Position numbers and translations under genes: made by a program. From Monosiga brevicollis MX1 (Eukaryota; Opisthokonta; Choanoflagellata; Craspedida; Salpingoecidae), in assembly GCF_000002865.3 (NCBI RefSeq), contig NW_001865041.1, positions 1,471,850 to 1,535,849 on the forward strand: 64,000 bases of DNA. Direction: 5' to 3'. The notes beneath the pieces are model-generated. The model saw nothing but the letters and a program-made list of their open reading frames with translations. It searched no databases and was not told where the DNA came from. Below, one piece after another: positions 41,424-53,117 of the stretch; position 1 is the stretch's first letter; every line of letters starts with the position of its first letter.

Positions 41424-42128
41424 GGTGATGGTTGTGGTTGTTCTGTGGAGTGATGGTCAAGTATCGAGTCGAGCTCCTTGATTGCAAGTGAGGTCGAGAG
41501 TTGAAAAATGACACTTCCGGGCCGGGCCAAACCACTTGACTGGGGGGTGGGGTGTGTGTGTGGGGGGGTGGGGGATTAAGAGGCGGGCGCAGCGACAGGA
41601 CACTGGCGCCCTGATTCCAATTGCAGTCAGGCAAAAGTCATGTGGCGCCTGCCATCCACTGACCTCGTCAAAGCATTATTGAATGACGTGACGCCAGCGG
41701 GCTATCCACTTGCAATCAAGGCTGCTGCGGCCAGCAAGGGACTGGCCATCATGTGGCACTTGCATATCAGTTGTAGGGGGTGGGGTTATCCAGAAGGAGG
41801 TGCAGAAAGCTGGACAGTCCAAAAGACTCCAGCCGTACACCGGAAAAGTGACGTGCTGCTTGAAATGACGACACAGCTGGCTTCGTCATCTTCGCAACTC
41901 ATGACACACGAGAACTTCTGACATTTATAGCTGACATGTATATCTGACATTTATAGCTGACATTCGCGGGACACCCACACGAGAGACGTTGCGATACTTT
42001 TTGAATCGTTCACACCAAACTTTTCCAGTCATAATGATACACAAAGTGGCAGAGGAAACGGCGCTTCCACCACCACGCGTATCGGGGCATTTTCGTATCG
42101 GACCGCATTCTCTCGACGACCCGTCAAC
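41424..42128. promoter_or_regulatory. Divergent promoter region, qorB-like / NOP10
   Basis: About 700 bases between divergent starts. It has a GT/G-rich stretch near 41540-41575 and a 26-base tandem duplication at 41921-41967. Confidence 0.5.
41921..41967. repeat. 26-base tandem duplication in a promoter region
   Basis: TCTGACATTTATAGCTGACA is present twice, 26 bases apart. Each copy also carries an internal CTGACAT echo. It lies about 160 bases upstream of the NOP10 start. Confidence 0.85.
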
Positions 42129-42780
42129 ATGTTCTTGATGTACTACCTCAACGAGTCGGGCGACCGTGTGTACACGCTCAACGTAAGCTTACTATGCTTT
42201 GTGCTTTGATACCTCTCGAATACGAGTGATTGGTTGCGAGATCTTTGCGGGAGGGTGCGGGCTTGTTTCTTGCCATGCCATGCGGCATGGCATGTCACAC
42301 CGGCCTCTCTCGCGCTCGCGAGCCTGTACATCATTTGGAAGGGCAACGATGTTTTTACACATGTTAGACCCTGAACTGGGGCGGCGATGGTCGTCCCTGT
42401 GTAGTCAACTTTTTCTACTGAGCCCTTCTGTACTCCTTGTGTACTCTCCTCCTTCCTTCACTTTCAGAGCCGCTTTGTAATCATGGTCCGATCTTTGGCT
42501 GATTTCTCCGGTGTATGCGCTCATCTGTTTAGAAGACCGACCCCAAGGGCCAGCCCACCATCTCGGCGCATCCTGGTAAGCCGAGTCTTGCCATAGATCA
42601 GGCTTGATGAATGACTGACCGTCAAGTTTGTTGTTTCACGTTGACGGAGCTCACCATGTGAATTGTGTGTTTGCGTGTGTAGCTCGTTTCTCACCCGATG
42701 ACAAGTACAGCCGCCATCGCGTCACCCTCAAGAAGCGCTTCAACATTCTCATGAGCCAGCAGCCTCCTACCGAGATGTAA
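42129..42780 (+). CDS. NOP10: NOP10, H/ACA ribonucleoprotein subunit 3
   Basis: Three exons (42129-42182, 42533-42575, 42683-42780) join to 64 residues, exactly the human length. The sequence runs [18 protein letters not shown], then [14 protein letters not shown], then [18 protein letters not shown], and is nearly identical to animal NOP10. Known: NOP10 binds dyskerin in H/ACA snoRNPs, which guide rRNA pseudouridylation, and in telomerase RNP, in the nucleolus. The N-terminal zinc-ribbon cysteines of archaeal Nop10 are absent, as in other eukaryotes. All splice sites are GT-AG and the frame closes cleanly. Confidence 0.98.
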
Positions 42781-43499
42781 AAGAGCACCTGCTCCACCCT
42801 CCAACCCCTCCCTGTGGCCTCACGAGGCCCAATTCCTTGCCCACGCCTTAAAACTCAAGGCTATGATGGGCTATCCCTTTTGTGTGTTTTGCTAATGTTA
42901 CCGGTCCAGTCGTTTGAGTAATCGTGTTGGTCAAAGAGCCATTCTGCTCGAGCACGGCTGTTCTTGACCAACTCTGTTGGCTTCTTGACCGATGCATTGG
43001 TTGGACTGTCACGCGCTAAGCGCCCCTTTTCTTTTTTCCTGTATCCTGTGATTCTTTGTCATGTGTGTCCGCGCGAGCTCACGATTCGTTGGTGGGAGTT
43101 GTCCAGCTCCAAGGGTGTCTCGCCTACTGCCACGACTATTGTTCCCCCCTTTTTTTGCCTGTTGCTGTTGCATCTCGTTCTGTAGTTTTTTTTTTATCCT
43201 TCCATCGCTGCCTGCTGGTTTCACGTTTTGTTGTTGCTTCTTACCTCTGTGCGGTAGCGTTGGTCGGAGCGGGGTTGTTTTAGTCCCTGCCTCCACAGGC
43301 ACCAAATTCATTATTCAAGCAAACAATTTGCTTTGTTTCAGTACAGCGGTATTCAGAACATCATCATCATCATCCAGCTGGCTGTGATTCGAATTTCAAG
43401 TTTCACGGGTCAAAATAAAGAAAAAAAAAGTTACTCCACGATGACAAGGACAGGCCAAGGCGTTGGCGCACCAGCACACCCCAAACACTACGCTGCTGC
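42781..43499. other. Intergenic region between convergent genes
   Basis: 3' flanks of NOP10 (+) and the PH-BTK gene (-). T-rich with short open stretches; a (CAT)n run of about 5 units near 43361-43375 is the only repeat. No gene is supported. Confidence 0.5.
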
Positions 43500-44487
43500 C
43501 TAAGCTGAGAATAATATTTTGATCAAACATATGTGACCTTGGCTGGTCGAAGCAAGATCGGTCTAATGTGCACACATACGTTTTGTATCGTGAGCATGGA
43601 CCCGCGAGGCAGCTGGTGGAGGCCCGCGATCAACTTACCGGAGAGCGTCTTGAGAGCTGCGCTTGTGGGGCGGGCGGGGGTCAACTTGTTCAACGTTGGT
43701 GGCACCACACGAGTCGACCGATTTGAGGCGATGCTCCTGATGATTGACGGCGTGCCGTTGCTGATGCTTGCGCTCCTCTTCTCGAGCACGTGCATCGGCA
43801 GCGTGGGCTTCCTCAACAGCCGCACTCGAGCTGATACCGCGCTTGGCTTGGGGCCGTGTCTCGTCGGCATCGAGTTCCTTCCGGATCGGGGAATAGTCAT
43901 GGGCGGTCAAGCAGCCTTTGAAGTCTCGGCTGGGGATGCCGCAGCACGACCAGACCTTGTCGCGCTCATCGAAAAAGCCGGGGTGGAACTTGGGATGCAA
44001 AAATGTGTTGTGGGCTACCAACTTGCGCAAGGTCGAGACCCACTTGTCGCACTCGCGTTTTGTGTTGCACTGAATGTAAAGGAGCGAGGTGTGAACCAAC
44101 TGAAACATGTGCGCCTTGGTAAAGGCATCGTAGCTAACGTGCTCAACCGCGTGAATGGAGGCCAAGTCAATGGCGCCTTTGAGCTCGGCTTGTGTATTGT
44201 AGCGTCCACCCTCTGCCGACCACCACTGCAACTCATTCTCGTACAGGACAAACCACCTAGTGAAAAAGAACAGCGTGTCAGCGAGCGATGGCCAATGGCA
44301 AGTGATGTCTCACACCTCCTTCCCTCGTTGGGGAATGCCCAGAGCAGGAAAGAGGTGTGCGTTGCTGGAGCTTCGGAACGCACCGCTGTTTCCAGTTCAT
44401 CCGTCCAAAGGTGCTCTTCCCCTGTGCGCGCTTGAGAAGCGTGCCCACCAGGACAGGTTCGGGATCAACTTCCAGATTCTCCTTCAT
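43500..44487 (-). CDS. PH domain plus BTK-type zinc finger protein
   Basis: Exons 44487-44384 and 44256-43639 are firm; a last exon of about 50 bases ending at 43500 is likely. The start MKENLEVDPEPVLVGTLLK leads into a PH domain (KRAQGKSTFGRMNWKQRWFV ... MFQLVHTSLLYIQC ... CDKWVSTLRKLV). Directly after is a BTK motif with His, then Cys-Cys, then Cys: HPGFFDERDKVWSCCG, then FKGCLTAH, which binds zinc in Tec kinases and GAP1-type RasGAPs. The rest is a charged, Ala/Glu-rich helix (AVEEAHAADARAREEERKHQ) and ends without SH3, SH2 or kinase domains. Inferred: a phosphoinositide-binding membrane adaptor. The Tec homology region is normally part of a kinase, so this is either a natural stand-alone module or one whose remaining exons I failed to see. 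Confidence 0.82.
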
Positions 44488-45534
44488 GGTGATGATGGTG
44501 GAGGCTGAGTCGGGCTGGCTGATGGTGGTTGGTGTGACAAGCCCGGAGACAGGAGAGAGGGAGAGAGGGAGAGAGAGAGAGAGAGAGGGAGGAAGGAAAA
44601 GGGTCGTGGCGCCAAGTTGTGGCTAGTCCTCGCACGTCGCGGGCACGGCAATTCAGTGCAGAAAAGAAAGCCCCGGGAAGGGCTTGCTTGGCGCACAAGC
44701 TCAAATCCGAGTTCTGGCGACCGACCGTGAACAATCCAGCAAGACTGGGAGGCAGAGAGCTGTAGAGCAAAGAATCAAAAATCGCCAAGAACCACGCAGA
44801 GCAGAGCAGAGCAAATGGGTAAGAAGAGCAGATCAAGTTGGACACGGCAGTCGAGCACACATAGACGCCAAAGGGCGGGCAAAGGGGGAATTGCCGCGCC
44901 GAGCGCAGGTAATCGAACCGGACAAGGGCGGTATCAAGTGCAACCCACCGGCGATGGTTACCAACGAGCCCCAGGGGCAAGCGGGTCAGCCCTGCGTCCT
45001 AAATTGACGATGATGGCGGGCGGCCAGGGGCGACGCAGCGGCAAGGAAAAGTGTCGATGGGCGACGTTTGGCGATGGTGGTGGGCGCGTTTGCATGCCAG
45101 GCGCTAAGACTACCCTTCAACCACTGGGAGAGGTGGGCATAGAGGTATGCAGTCCACCACAACAATGCGAGCGTCAGGGTGTGGCCTGACGCCTGTACGC
45201 TTGTAGCGCTTGGAGGATGCGAGTGTGGTAGAAGTTACTTGTGTCGTGAATGCTGAGCTGTTCAAGCCAGCCGCCACATGGCCATCTCCTGCTTGGTTTG
45301 TAGGGTTGTTGGGCGGGAGGCGGGACCCTGTCACAGCGGGCGGGCGCTGGCACGTCAGGCATGACGACCGGCTTGTCCTCTTTCCCGCATCGCATGTCCG
45401 CAAATATGAACCTGTCACAAATGACCTTCCACAACACCCGTTCTCCTCTCCCGAGCCAAATGTCAGAAAACCCTGCTCTTCTCGGCGACACGAGCCACGA
45501 GTCTGTGCAGAGACTTGGAGACTGCAAGGGACAC

Positions 45535-45614
<80 letters not shown>

Positions 45615-46162
45615 CAGCAGCAGCACAAGGTTGCAGCGTGAGACATTTGTGTGACGACAAGACTTGTTGGTTGAGCCCTGCTGTGCCAAAAGGGCAGCGA
45701 GCAAGAAGACTGGTAGTTGGGCCAGTGTAGAGGTGTTGAGGGGGTAGGAATTGGTGTGATTCCTGGTCTGGTGCCTTCTTGATCCGTTGGTCTCCGTGGG
45801 CTGGTCTTGACTGCGGCCGGCCCAGCATCCGAGTTCACGTGTTGCTCGGGCGTGCCTCGAGGCTGTCCATTCAATTTGCTGGCTGGGCTGCCCGCTGGGC
45901 GCGAAGCGGGCTTTTTTCTTTCTTTTCTTGTTTTTTTTTTGACATCTCGATCAGGTCAAGAGTTGGTTTACCCCTCCCCCGTCGGGGCCACTGGCACCCA
46001 CGGCCTCGCAGGCCCAGCATGGACAGCAGCTCTGCAACGGCCCGCTTCAGCTCATTCCCAGCTCAACGCCTGCACACACGAGACACATCAAACGAAGCAT
46101 AGTCGTCCGCTTGCCGCGCTCGAGCGTGCCTGAGCTGCATCTTTATTGGCCAGACCGGCGCC
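44488..46162. promoter_or_regulatory. Divergent upstream region, PH-BTK gene / ANK-MYND gene
   Basis: About 1.7 kb. GA-rich near 44548-44590 and a (GA)n tract at 45536-45613. Long open stretches on both strands are products of the repeats and show no domain. Confidence 0.45.
45536..45613. repeat. (GA)n microsatellite
   Basis: About 76 bases of perfect GA in the divergent intergenic region. Confidence 0.97.
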
Positions 46163-49100
46163 ATGGCGGAGGGACTCGATGGCTTTGTGCGTCAGGCGCT
46201 CAGGACTCGCCTCACATTTGCCTGCCGCACGCTATTTCAATGAACCCTCTTCGGATTCTCTCTTGCATCTCATCTTACCACATGCGCTGGCTGCCCATCG
46301 TACCGAATCGCAGGAGCGCGAGGCCTGTACCATTGTGCACGGTGCGGCCCAGCAAGGCATTATGATTATTCTCGAAGAGCTCGTCACACCCGCCAATGTC
46401 AATGATACTGATGAATACGGCCGCACGGCCTTGATGAAGGCTAGCGACTTTGGCCAACTCAAAGTCGTTCACTTCCTTCTTGCCAAGGTGTGCTTCTTGT
46501 CTTGAAGCCACTCCATGTCGCATTGCCGACCATCTGTGCCCTCAAACAACTCACCTTTGCCCATGGATTGGGCCCGGGCCTTGGGCGCACAGGGTGCTGA
46601 TCCTGACCTCAAGTGCGTTGACGGTTGGACAGCGCTCCATTACGCTGCGGGCAACAATCGTGATGCCATTATCCGAGCCTTGCTCAAGAACAAGGTGGAG
46701 ATAGATGCGCGTACCAAGTATCATGAGACCCCGCTGATGATAGCTGCCAGCTACTATCGCGATGATGCCGTCTGTGCCCTTCTCGAAAACGGTCTGTTAC
46801 GTGCAGCCCCGCTTTGCGCAGTGCGCGATGAATACGTCTGGGGACCTGTTTGTCTGCCCCTTGATGCCATGCCAACTTTTACCCGCATTGTGTGCAGCTC
46901 TATGTGTGTGTGTGTGCGTACGCGTACATAGTTGTGTCATGTGTTCTCTTTATTTTTTTTTCATGTCAACTCCAGCTCAAAGGCCACTCTGACGCACCCT
47001 GCCTATTCCGCTGCGACTAGGTGCCAATGTTCTCTTGACTGACTGGCTTGGTCGGTCAGCCCTAGATTTTGCCATGCACGTCTCCAGCATTCCCGTGGTA
47101 CGTTTTGTTCAAACCTGCCCTGCAGCTGTGAGCTCCATTTCTCGCAGCGTGGTGGTCCACCACAATCCGCCCTACCTGCGTGACCGCCCTGCGTGGCCGC
47201 CCTGCCGGCCTTCGTTCCACCTTTCCACTCGTACCCGACTGCACGGCTGACCCTGTCCTTTGACCAATGCAGCAATCCGTGCGAGCCGGAGTTGCCCAAC
47301 GTATCCAGACCATGCTACGCCGCAAAGCCAAGAAAATACTCAGCCGTTGCCGCCTGCCCGGGGACGCCCGTACCTGTGGCCAGGTAGGACTTGACATCTT
47401 TTCCCCGACCCCCGTTGTTGTCGCGGCTCTGCTGCATGCATTTGCCTGCCTCACCGCACGCTTGCCGGCCTCATTTTCATCCAGTGTGGCCGCACTGGGA
47501 CGATGATGGTGTGCTCGTGGTGTCGGCTGGCCTACTTTTGCTCCAAAGCCTGTCAGCGAGAGGCGTTTGCCCACCATCGCTTCATGTGTGAGCAGGTGGG
47601 GTCATCGGATGTGATTGATTTGATCACGGCTCACAGCGCATTGCCCCAGCCTCCCGGATCTCATCTTTGGGTGTTGCCATGCTCTAGGTGGGGGCAATCA
47701 AAGCTGCCATCAAAACCTTGGTTTTACGCACTTCACCTTATGCCGCTCGCCGCTCGGCGGCTCAACGAATCTTGGCCAACTACCAAATTGCGCGCCGGTG
47801 TGATGCCATTAAAGCCATTTCTGCAACCTTGCTGGGGCATGTGACCTGTCAAAAAGGGTTCACGGCGCCGCCACTTTACACCAACGAAGACGGCAAAGAC
47901 CTTGTCTATCCGCGCCCCGAATCAGCCGACGAGCGTGCCCCCTTTTTTACCGGCGATGCCGCGTCCTCGCTACCTGACTTTCTCGTCGAAGACTACAACC
48001 TCGAGCTCTCAGTTCTGCGCGCACTTTTGGTCAAAGACCCCTGGGTTGAACTTGGGCCTGGCGAAGGTGCGCCTGCTTGACTTGCTTGATCAGCCCGTCA
48101 GCCACTTTGTGGTGTTGAGAGGCCGGCGCGTTGCCTCCTTGCTTGCAGTCCACGCGAAATCTTCTTTCGCAATCATCTCACCTCGTCGCTTGCTTTCACA
48201 AACGCGCTCTTTCTCAACCGTGCAGTCTTGGCGGTGGACGTGGAAACGGTCGAAGAGTTACTGGCCTCACGAGGGGCACTCGCATTGATTACCTACATTT
48301 ATTTCCTGCCGGTGTCCGACGCTGACGTATGTTAAAACGCGCTGCTGTTTGGCAACCAGCTAGCATTATCCAGAACTAGATACACTTCTCATTTCGCTTC
48401 TCCTTTCATTTGGATAGTTGATGGCGGTTCTGCAATGTTTCGAGAGTATTGTGGTGGTGGAGCGCCTGGCACAGCGCATGCTCAAGGACTCGTCGGTATG
48501 CTGCATATCTTGCTCGTGTGGAGGCGTGTGCCCGTTGGCCGCTCCCGCTCTGGTCCTCGACCTTGCTTTACTTAATTCACAAGTGCCTCGGTGCGTTTTT
48601 TGTGGCTCGTTTAGCGCCTGTGCTTGATGTTGGCAGCCCTTCCGCAAGTCGCTCGGCGCCCAGTCATTGAATCCCAGCTCACACACATTTGCCATCTGAT
48701 CATGGCGAGGTCAGTTTCAATCATCCTTCTTTGTTCATACCTGTCCTCGTCTTCCATTTGACGAGTAAGTTATAGAGTGTCTCATTGGGATCCCTGGCTT
48801 GTTTTTGCCTGCAGCTTGTGTACCTATGCCATCACTTCCAGTGCCACTGTTGCAATGCGGACTCGCTTTTTACGAGCAGTGGTGGACGTAGTGGACGTCA
48901 TGTTCGTGGTGCATGCCGCCCAAGTTGGCATTCCAGGCTCCGTTGAGTTTTTGACCATCCTTTGTCAATTGTCCGTCATCGAGGCCAACCTTTTCACCGC
49001 CGAGGGAGACATCCTGGGCGTGGCCGACGTGTTACTTCAGCTCTTGACGCGGCAACATCGCACACTTTGGGCCGCTGCCCTCAACGCACTATCATTTCTC

Positions 49101-52100
49101 GTCCGCGAGACAGATTTCACGGCCCGTGGACTAGTCCCCATCCTGCAGGCCGACGGCTGCGGTAGGCAATGCTCGCTTCTTCGCCTTCGGGCACCGTACG
49201 GCTGAGCCTCATTGTTGCATCTCGCTGATTTTGGTTTCCCTGTCGTATGGCCTGGGCTCGGTTCTCCAGAATCATTCACACAAAGCCTGCGCCTTTTGGC
49301 CACGCGAGAATCAAACACGCGAAACACCACGCACACAACCTGCAACGTCCTCAACCTGACCGTGGTGTATCGAGCATGTTTGCACGATCCGGGGCTGCAA
49401 AAGTTGCTGTTTCCCGCAGGATCCGCCAACGCACAGGTATGGCCAAGGCTGCGCCTACATTGCTCTCCTTCAGCTGGTCAATATCCTCGGTGTCGGCTAT
49501 TCCTGCTGACCTGACCTCGTCTCTTCCCTTTCTGTTCTCTTTTCCTCCTCGAATCTTGATCAGCCGTCTGAAGCAGCGCAGTGCATTTGGGAGGGCATCA
49601 AGCTCTGTCGAATCCGCCAAAGTGAAGATGCCTCAGGACAGACCAAGACTCTGCTCGACGAGCTGGCCCCGGTGATCCGTGACCTGCTGGTGCGTGTACT
49701 TTGTGCAGTGAGCTAGGCAAGGCTCGGGAATATACATCTTTGGGTTGCTATCATGCCTTTCAACGATCCCCTGTTCTCAACGGCATTTGTCCGATAGGGG
49801 GCAAATCCTTGGCCTCACGTCAATTTCGAGGCCGTGTCTCTTGCTGAGCGCATGGCTGTTGCGAGCGCCGCTACAGAGTGGGCACCCATCGCGGCAGCTT
49901 CCATCCCCACGCTATCACTTGATCAGGCATGGTCCAAGGTGCGCCGTCCAGTCTTGCAGGAAGTTCTGGAGGCCATGGACGGCATCAGTCCGGACACGGC
50001 ACGTGCTTCTGCGACCCGTCGGATCCGCTCGTTTGCTGCTGGTTACCCCGGCCTCATGGCTGGGGCCGCCGCTGCCGCTCCCCCGGATACCACGCCACCG
50101 CCTGCGTTTCAATTGGACGTATGTACTTTCTCATTGCCAACCGCTCTATTGTCCAGCACCTGCCGGATTGCGCGCCAAGCCCATGTCCGTGAAAAAGATA
50201 CTGTCTTTGTTCTCACTCGATCCTGCCATTCACGACTTTTAAAAACACCCCTTTGGAACGCAGGCGGACACCCAACCACCAGGCCTTTCAAGCTTAGTCG
50301 CGGCTCCCGCTGCGTCTAGCAGCTCAAAGCCTGCAGGAGCAGAGAAGTCACGCTCTCGCTCACTACTAGCCCGAGCCTCTGAGGCTGCTTCCATCCGCGC
50401 TTGGAACCGTCCCTTCTGTTCATCTCTCATGGATTACCACGTCGTGGCGAGCCTGCAACATGGTCACCTGTCGCCCGCGCTTCCACTGATGTCCAACGTG
50501 GCACTATCCGTCGATGTGCGCCAACTCCCCACTTCAAAGGAGGATACACCGACGACGCCTGCCCCTGCCATGCAGCGTCAACTGGACAATCTCGTTGCTC
50601 GATTTTTGGCCCATGTCAAGGCGGCAAGTACCGCTCAACCCAGTTTGGCAGATGGTTTGCTGGAGCAGCTCTTTCAGTGTCCGCCTCCCAAGCAAGAGCC
50701 TTCAGAGTCCGTACTTTTCCACATGAGCTTTGGATTTGCTGTGGATGAAGGTCCCACCGCGGAGCGCATTCAGCTCAAGCTTCGAGTGCAAGTTACCCCT
50801 TCGGGCGACCTGCCCGTAATGGCTACCAAAGGCACCTTTGAAGCCCCTCAGCGCTATGCTGCAGACTTGCAGCTAGGGCAGATCGTGGATAGCCTGGCTG
50901 ATGCACTGACGGAGCTTCTGCAGAGTTCTTTCGGGGCTGTGAGCATCTCAAATCTTGGCCCTGAAGCAAGGGTGGCCTGGTTACTTGCTACCGGAGCAAC
51001 GTGGTTGGCAGCCAATCTACTCCATCGCTGCCTTGTTGCCCTCAATGTAGAAATGGCAGGTGTGCAGGTGCGACGTGCGCTGCGCGAATCTACTGTACAG
51101 CAGTTGGCCACCCTGCAACCCTTTCTGCAAGTGCTGCAATTGGCCAGTCAATATCGTGATGGCGTGGTGCATCCGCGCTTCAAACGCTTCCTCAACTTGC
51201 TCCGGACCCAGGCGCATCCGGACTTCGCCCGCGTTCTTTTGGAAGATATGATGCCCAGTCGCATCAAACCCATGACCTTATCTTCCGCGGCCCAACCTCC
51301 CAGCATGCCGCGCACCGCTGTGCCCACGGCTTCAACCGCCTCCCTCGGTATCGACACTACTGCGTCGACAGCTGCAATTCCTCCCGCAGCCAGTATTTTA
51401 GCATCCGGTGGCTCAATCCCTGATCGCAGCGGGCACGCTACGCCAGCTCCGTCAGGGGGATCAAGAGCGGACCAGCTCGCGGGCAAGGCGATGATTGCTG
51501 CGAGCCAGCAGGATAATGCCGGTGACGCAATGTGGGATAAAATGGTAGCCACACTGAATGAACGCCTTCGTTCGTACGCAGCAGCACCTTCTGGGCCGAC
51601 GATGTCAACTGCAGCCGGTATTGGACCTGAGGCAGAGGCACAACTTGACGCAGGGGACCGGCATGTTGCCTCTCCTATGGCAGAGATGCCCATGAGATCG
51701 GTGAAGGCCAAGAACACGGACCGACCAGGCACACACTTTCCTGGGCCAGCAGTTTCTCGTCGGGCTGACCCCCATCTTGATAGCCGCGCTGAAGCTCGAT
51801 CAAACGATGTTGTGCCCCCACCTACAGCAGCATCAGCATCAGCAGCAGCTTCCGAGCAAGCATCCGCGTCCAACTCCATGACAGGAATGGCGTTGAACAA
51901 TCCGATGGACCTGCAGGATTTGGCCGCTTTGCAACTGGCCGACTTTGATCAAGAGCTGTACGATGTCTTGGGACGAGCCTTTCAGGGGCATCATCGAAAA
52001 ACGGTGGAGACAATCATTGCCAACCGCTTTGCCAAAGAAGCCATCGATGGGGTTTTCTCAAACTTTGACGACTATTCGGCGGAAGAGCGGCCTGAAGCGG

Positions 52101-52813
52101 ATCTGAATGCAATGGCCGAGCGCGTCATCCGGTCGTGGGTAGACGACAAACTGGACAGCGCTGTCACGCGCGTTCTACAAGGAGTCCTATCCGATTTGGA
52201 GCTGGACGGTCTCTTGCAAAAGGCTGAGCACAACCTGTTGTCTCATACCGCGGCCTCAGGGACCGCAGGTTCCGGCATGGCCACAACTGCAGCTCAAGAA
52301 GGCAGCGACCTCCCGCATGGCGTGTCGGCACAGGCGCGTGAGCTGGTGCGAGCTTTGAGCAGCGATTCACTCGAGGCGGCAGCTGCAAACACGGCGGCGG
52401 GGGAGGCTGTCTCTGAATCAATGGACTGGGATGCCAACTCTTGGATCGATGTGGTCAACTTTGAGCGCCTGCGCGCGCAGCTCGAGGCCAAATTTGACGC
52501 CATGACACCGGAACAGAAGGCCCAGCTGGAATCCATTGTCAAGGAGGCCTATGAGCGGACTGCAGAATTCGACGGGTCTTCAAGTTCTCTGCTGGCCGCA
52601 GCCTCGCGCCAGCCAGGCCCTAGCAGCGGCCCCGAAGTTCCCAACTCACCAAACGATCTGAGTGATTCACACAGCCTAGACGAGGAGGATGAGCCCATAC
52701 AACCCATTGACTTTAGGACGTTGGACCGCAGTCTGTTCACAGAACATGATGCCCTGCGCGTGTTGCGTGGCCTGGATGGTCAACGCACACCTCCATTAAC
52801 AAAGGCGTCATAG
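46163..52813 (+). CDS. Ankyrin-MYND zinc-finger protein with long Ala/Ser-rich C-terminal region
   Basis: Start exon 46163-46186 (MAEGLDGF), then 46314-46487, 46593-46791, 47021-47097, 47273-47383, 47485-47595 and more, all in phase. Residues about 10-165 are ankyrin repeats (EYGRTALMKASDFGQLKVV; DGWTALHYAAGNNRDAI; HETPLMIAASYYRDDAVCAL). Next comes a MYND finger made across two exons: TCGQ, CGRTG, VCSWC, YFCSKAC, HHRFMC. Then follow helical, armadillo-like exons (for example 48815-49160). An exon ending at 50119 is in phase with one starting at 50265, which opens into a 2.5-kb frame to 52813. This last part is mostly disordered and Ala/Ser/Pro-rich and has a possible helical end near EQKAQLESIVKEAYERT. 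Known: MYND fingers bind Pro-rich peptides, and ankyrin repeats also mediate binding. The 5' and 3' halves could be two genes; the phase match favours one. Confidence 0.7.
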
Positions 52814-53117
52814 CTCAATAATGGGGCGGGGAGTAGGTGCATTGGGAGACGGTCTGGTCCAATTATTGTCGTCCGGCCACCTCGGGTTGCTGGCTGCGTT
52901 TTCCCTCAAACTTTGAAATTAATGAAAACTTACACCGTCATGCCCATGTACATATGCACCCAAATGCATTCATGACAACTTTGCTAGGCACTCGCAAAAC
53001 AGCAGTGGGGGGGGCAGACGACCCGGGAAGCCCGGTAGGGCCACATACAAGAGGCTACTCATCGCACTACCCCCCCTTTTATGATCACCATACGGTTACT
53101 ATTCAATTCTCCCACCC
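52814..53117. other. Intergenic region between convergent genes
   Basis: 3' flanks of the ANK-MYND gene (+) and EEF2KMT (-). No gene or repeat of note. Confidence 0.5.

Noticed and set aside
40626-41453. 275-codon open frame on the plus strand opposite the qorB-like gene
   Set aside because: It is the antisense shadow of a GC-rich coding exon; the minus-strand product has a clear family match.
45110-45874. 254-codon open frame on the minus strand rich in Ser-Leu
   Set aside because: Its length comes from the (GA)n tract, and neither end shows a domain or exon signal.
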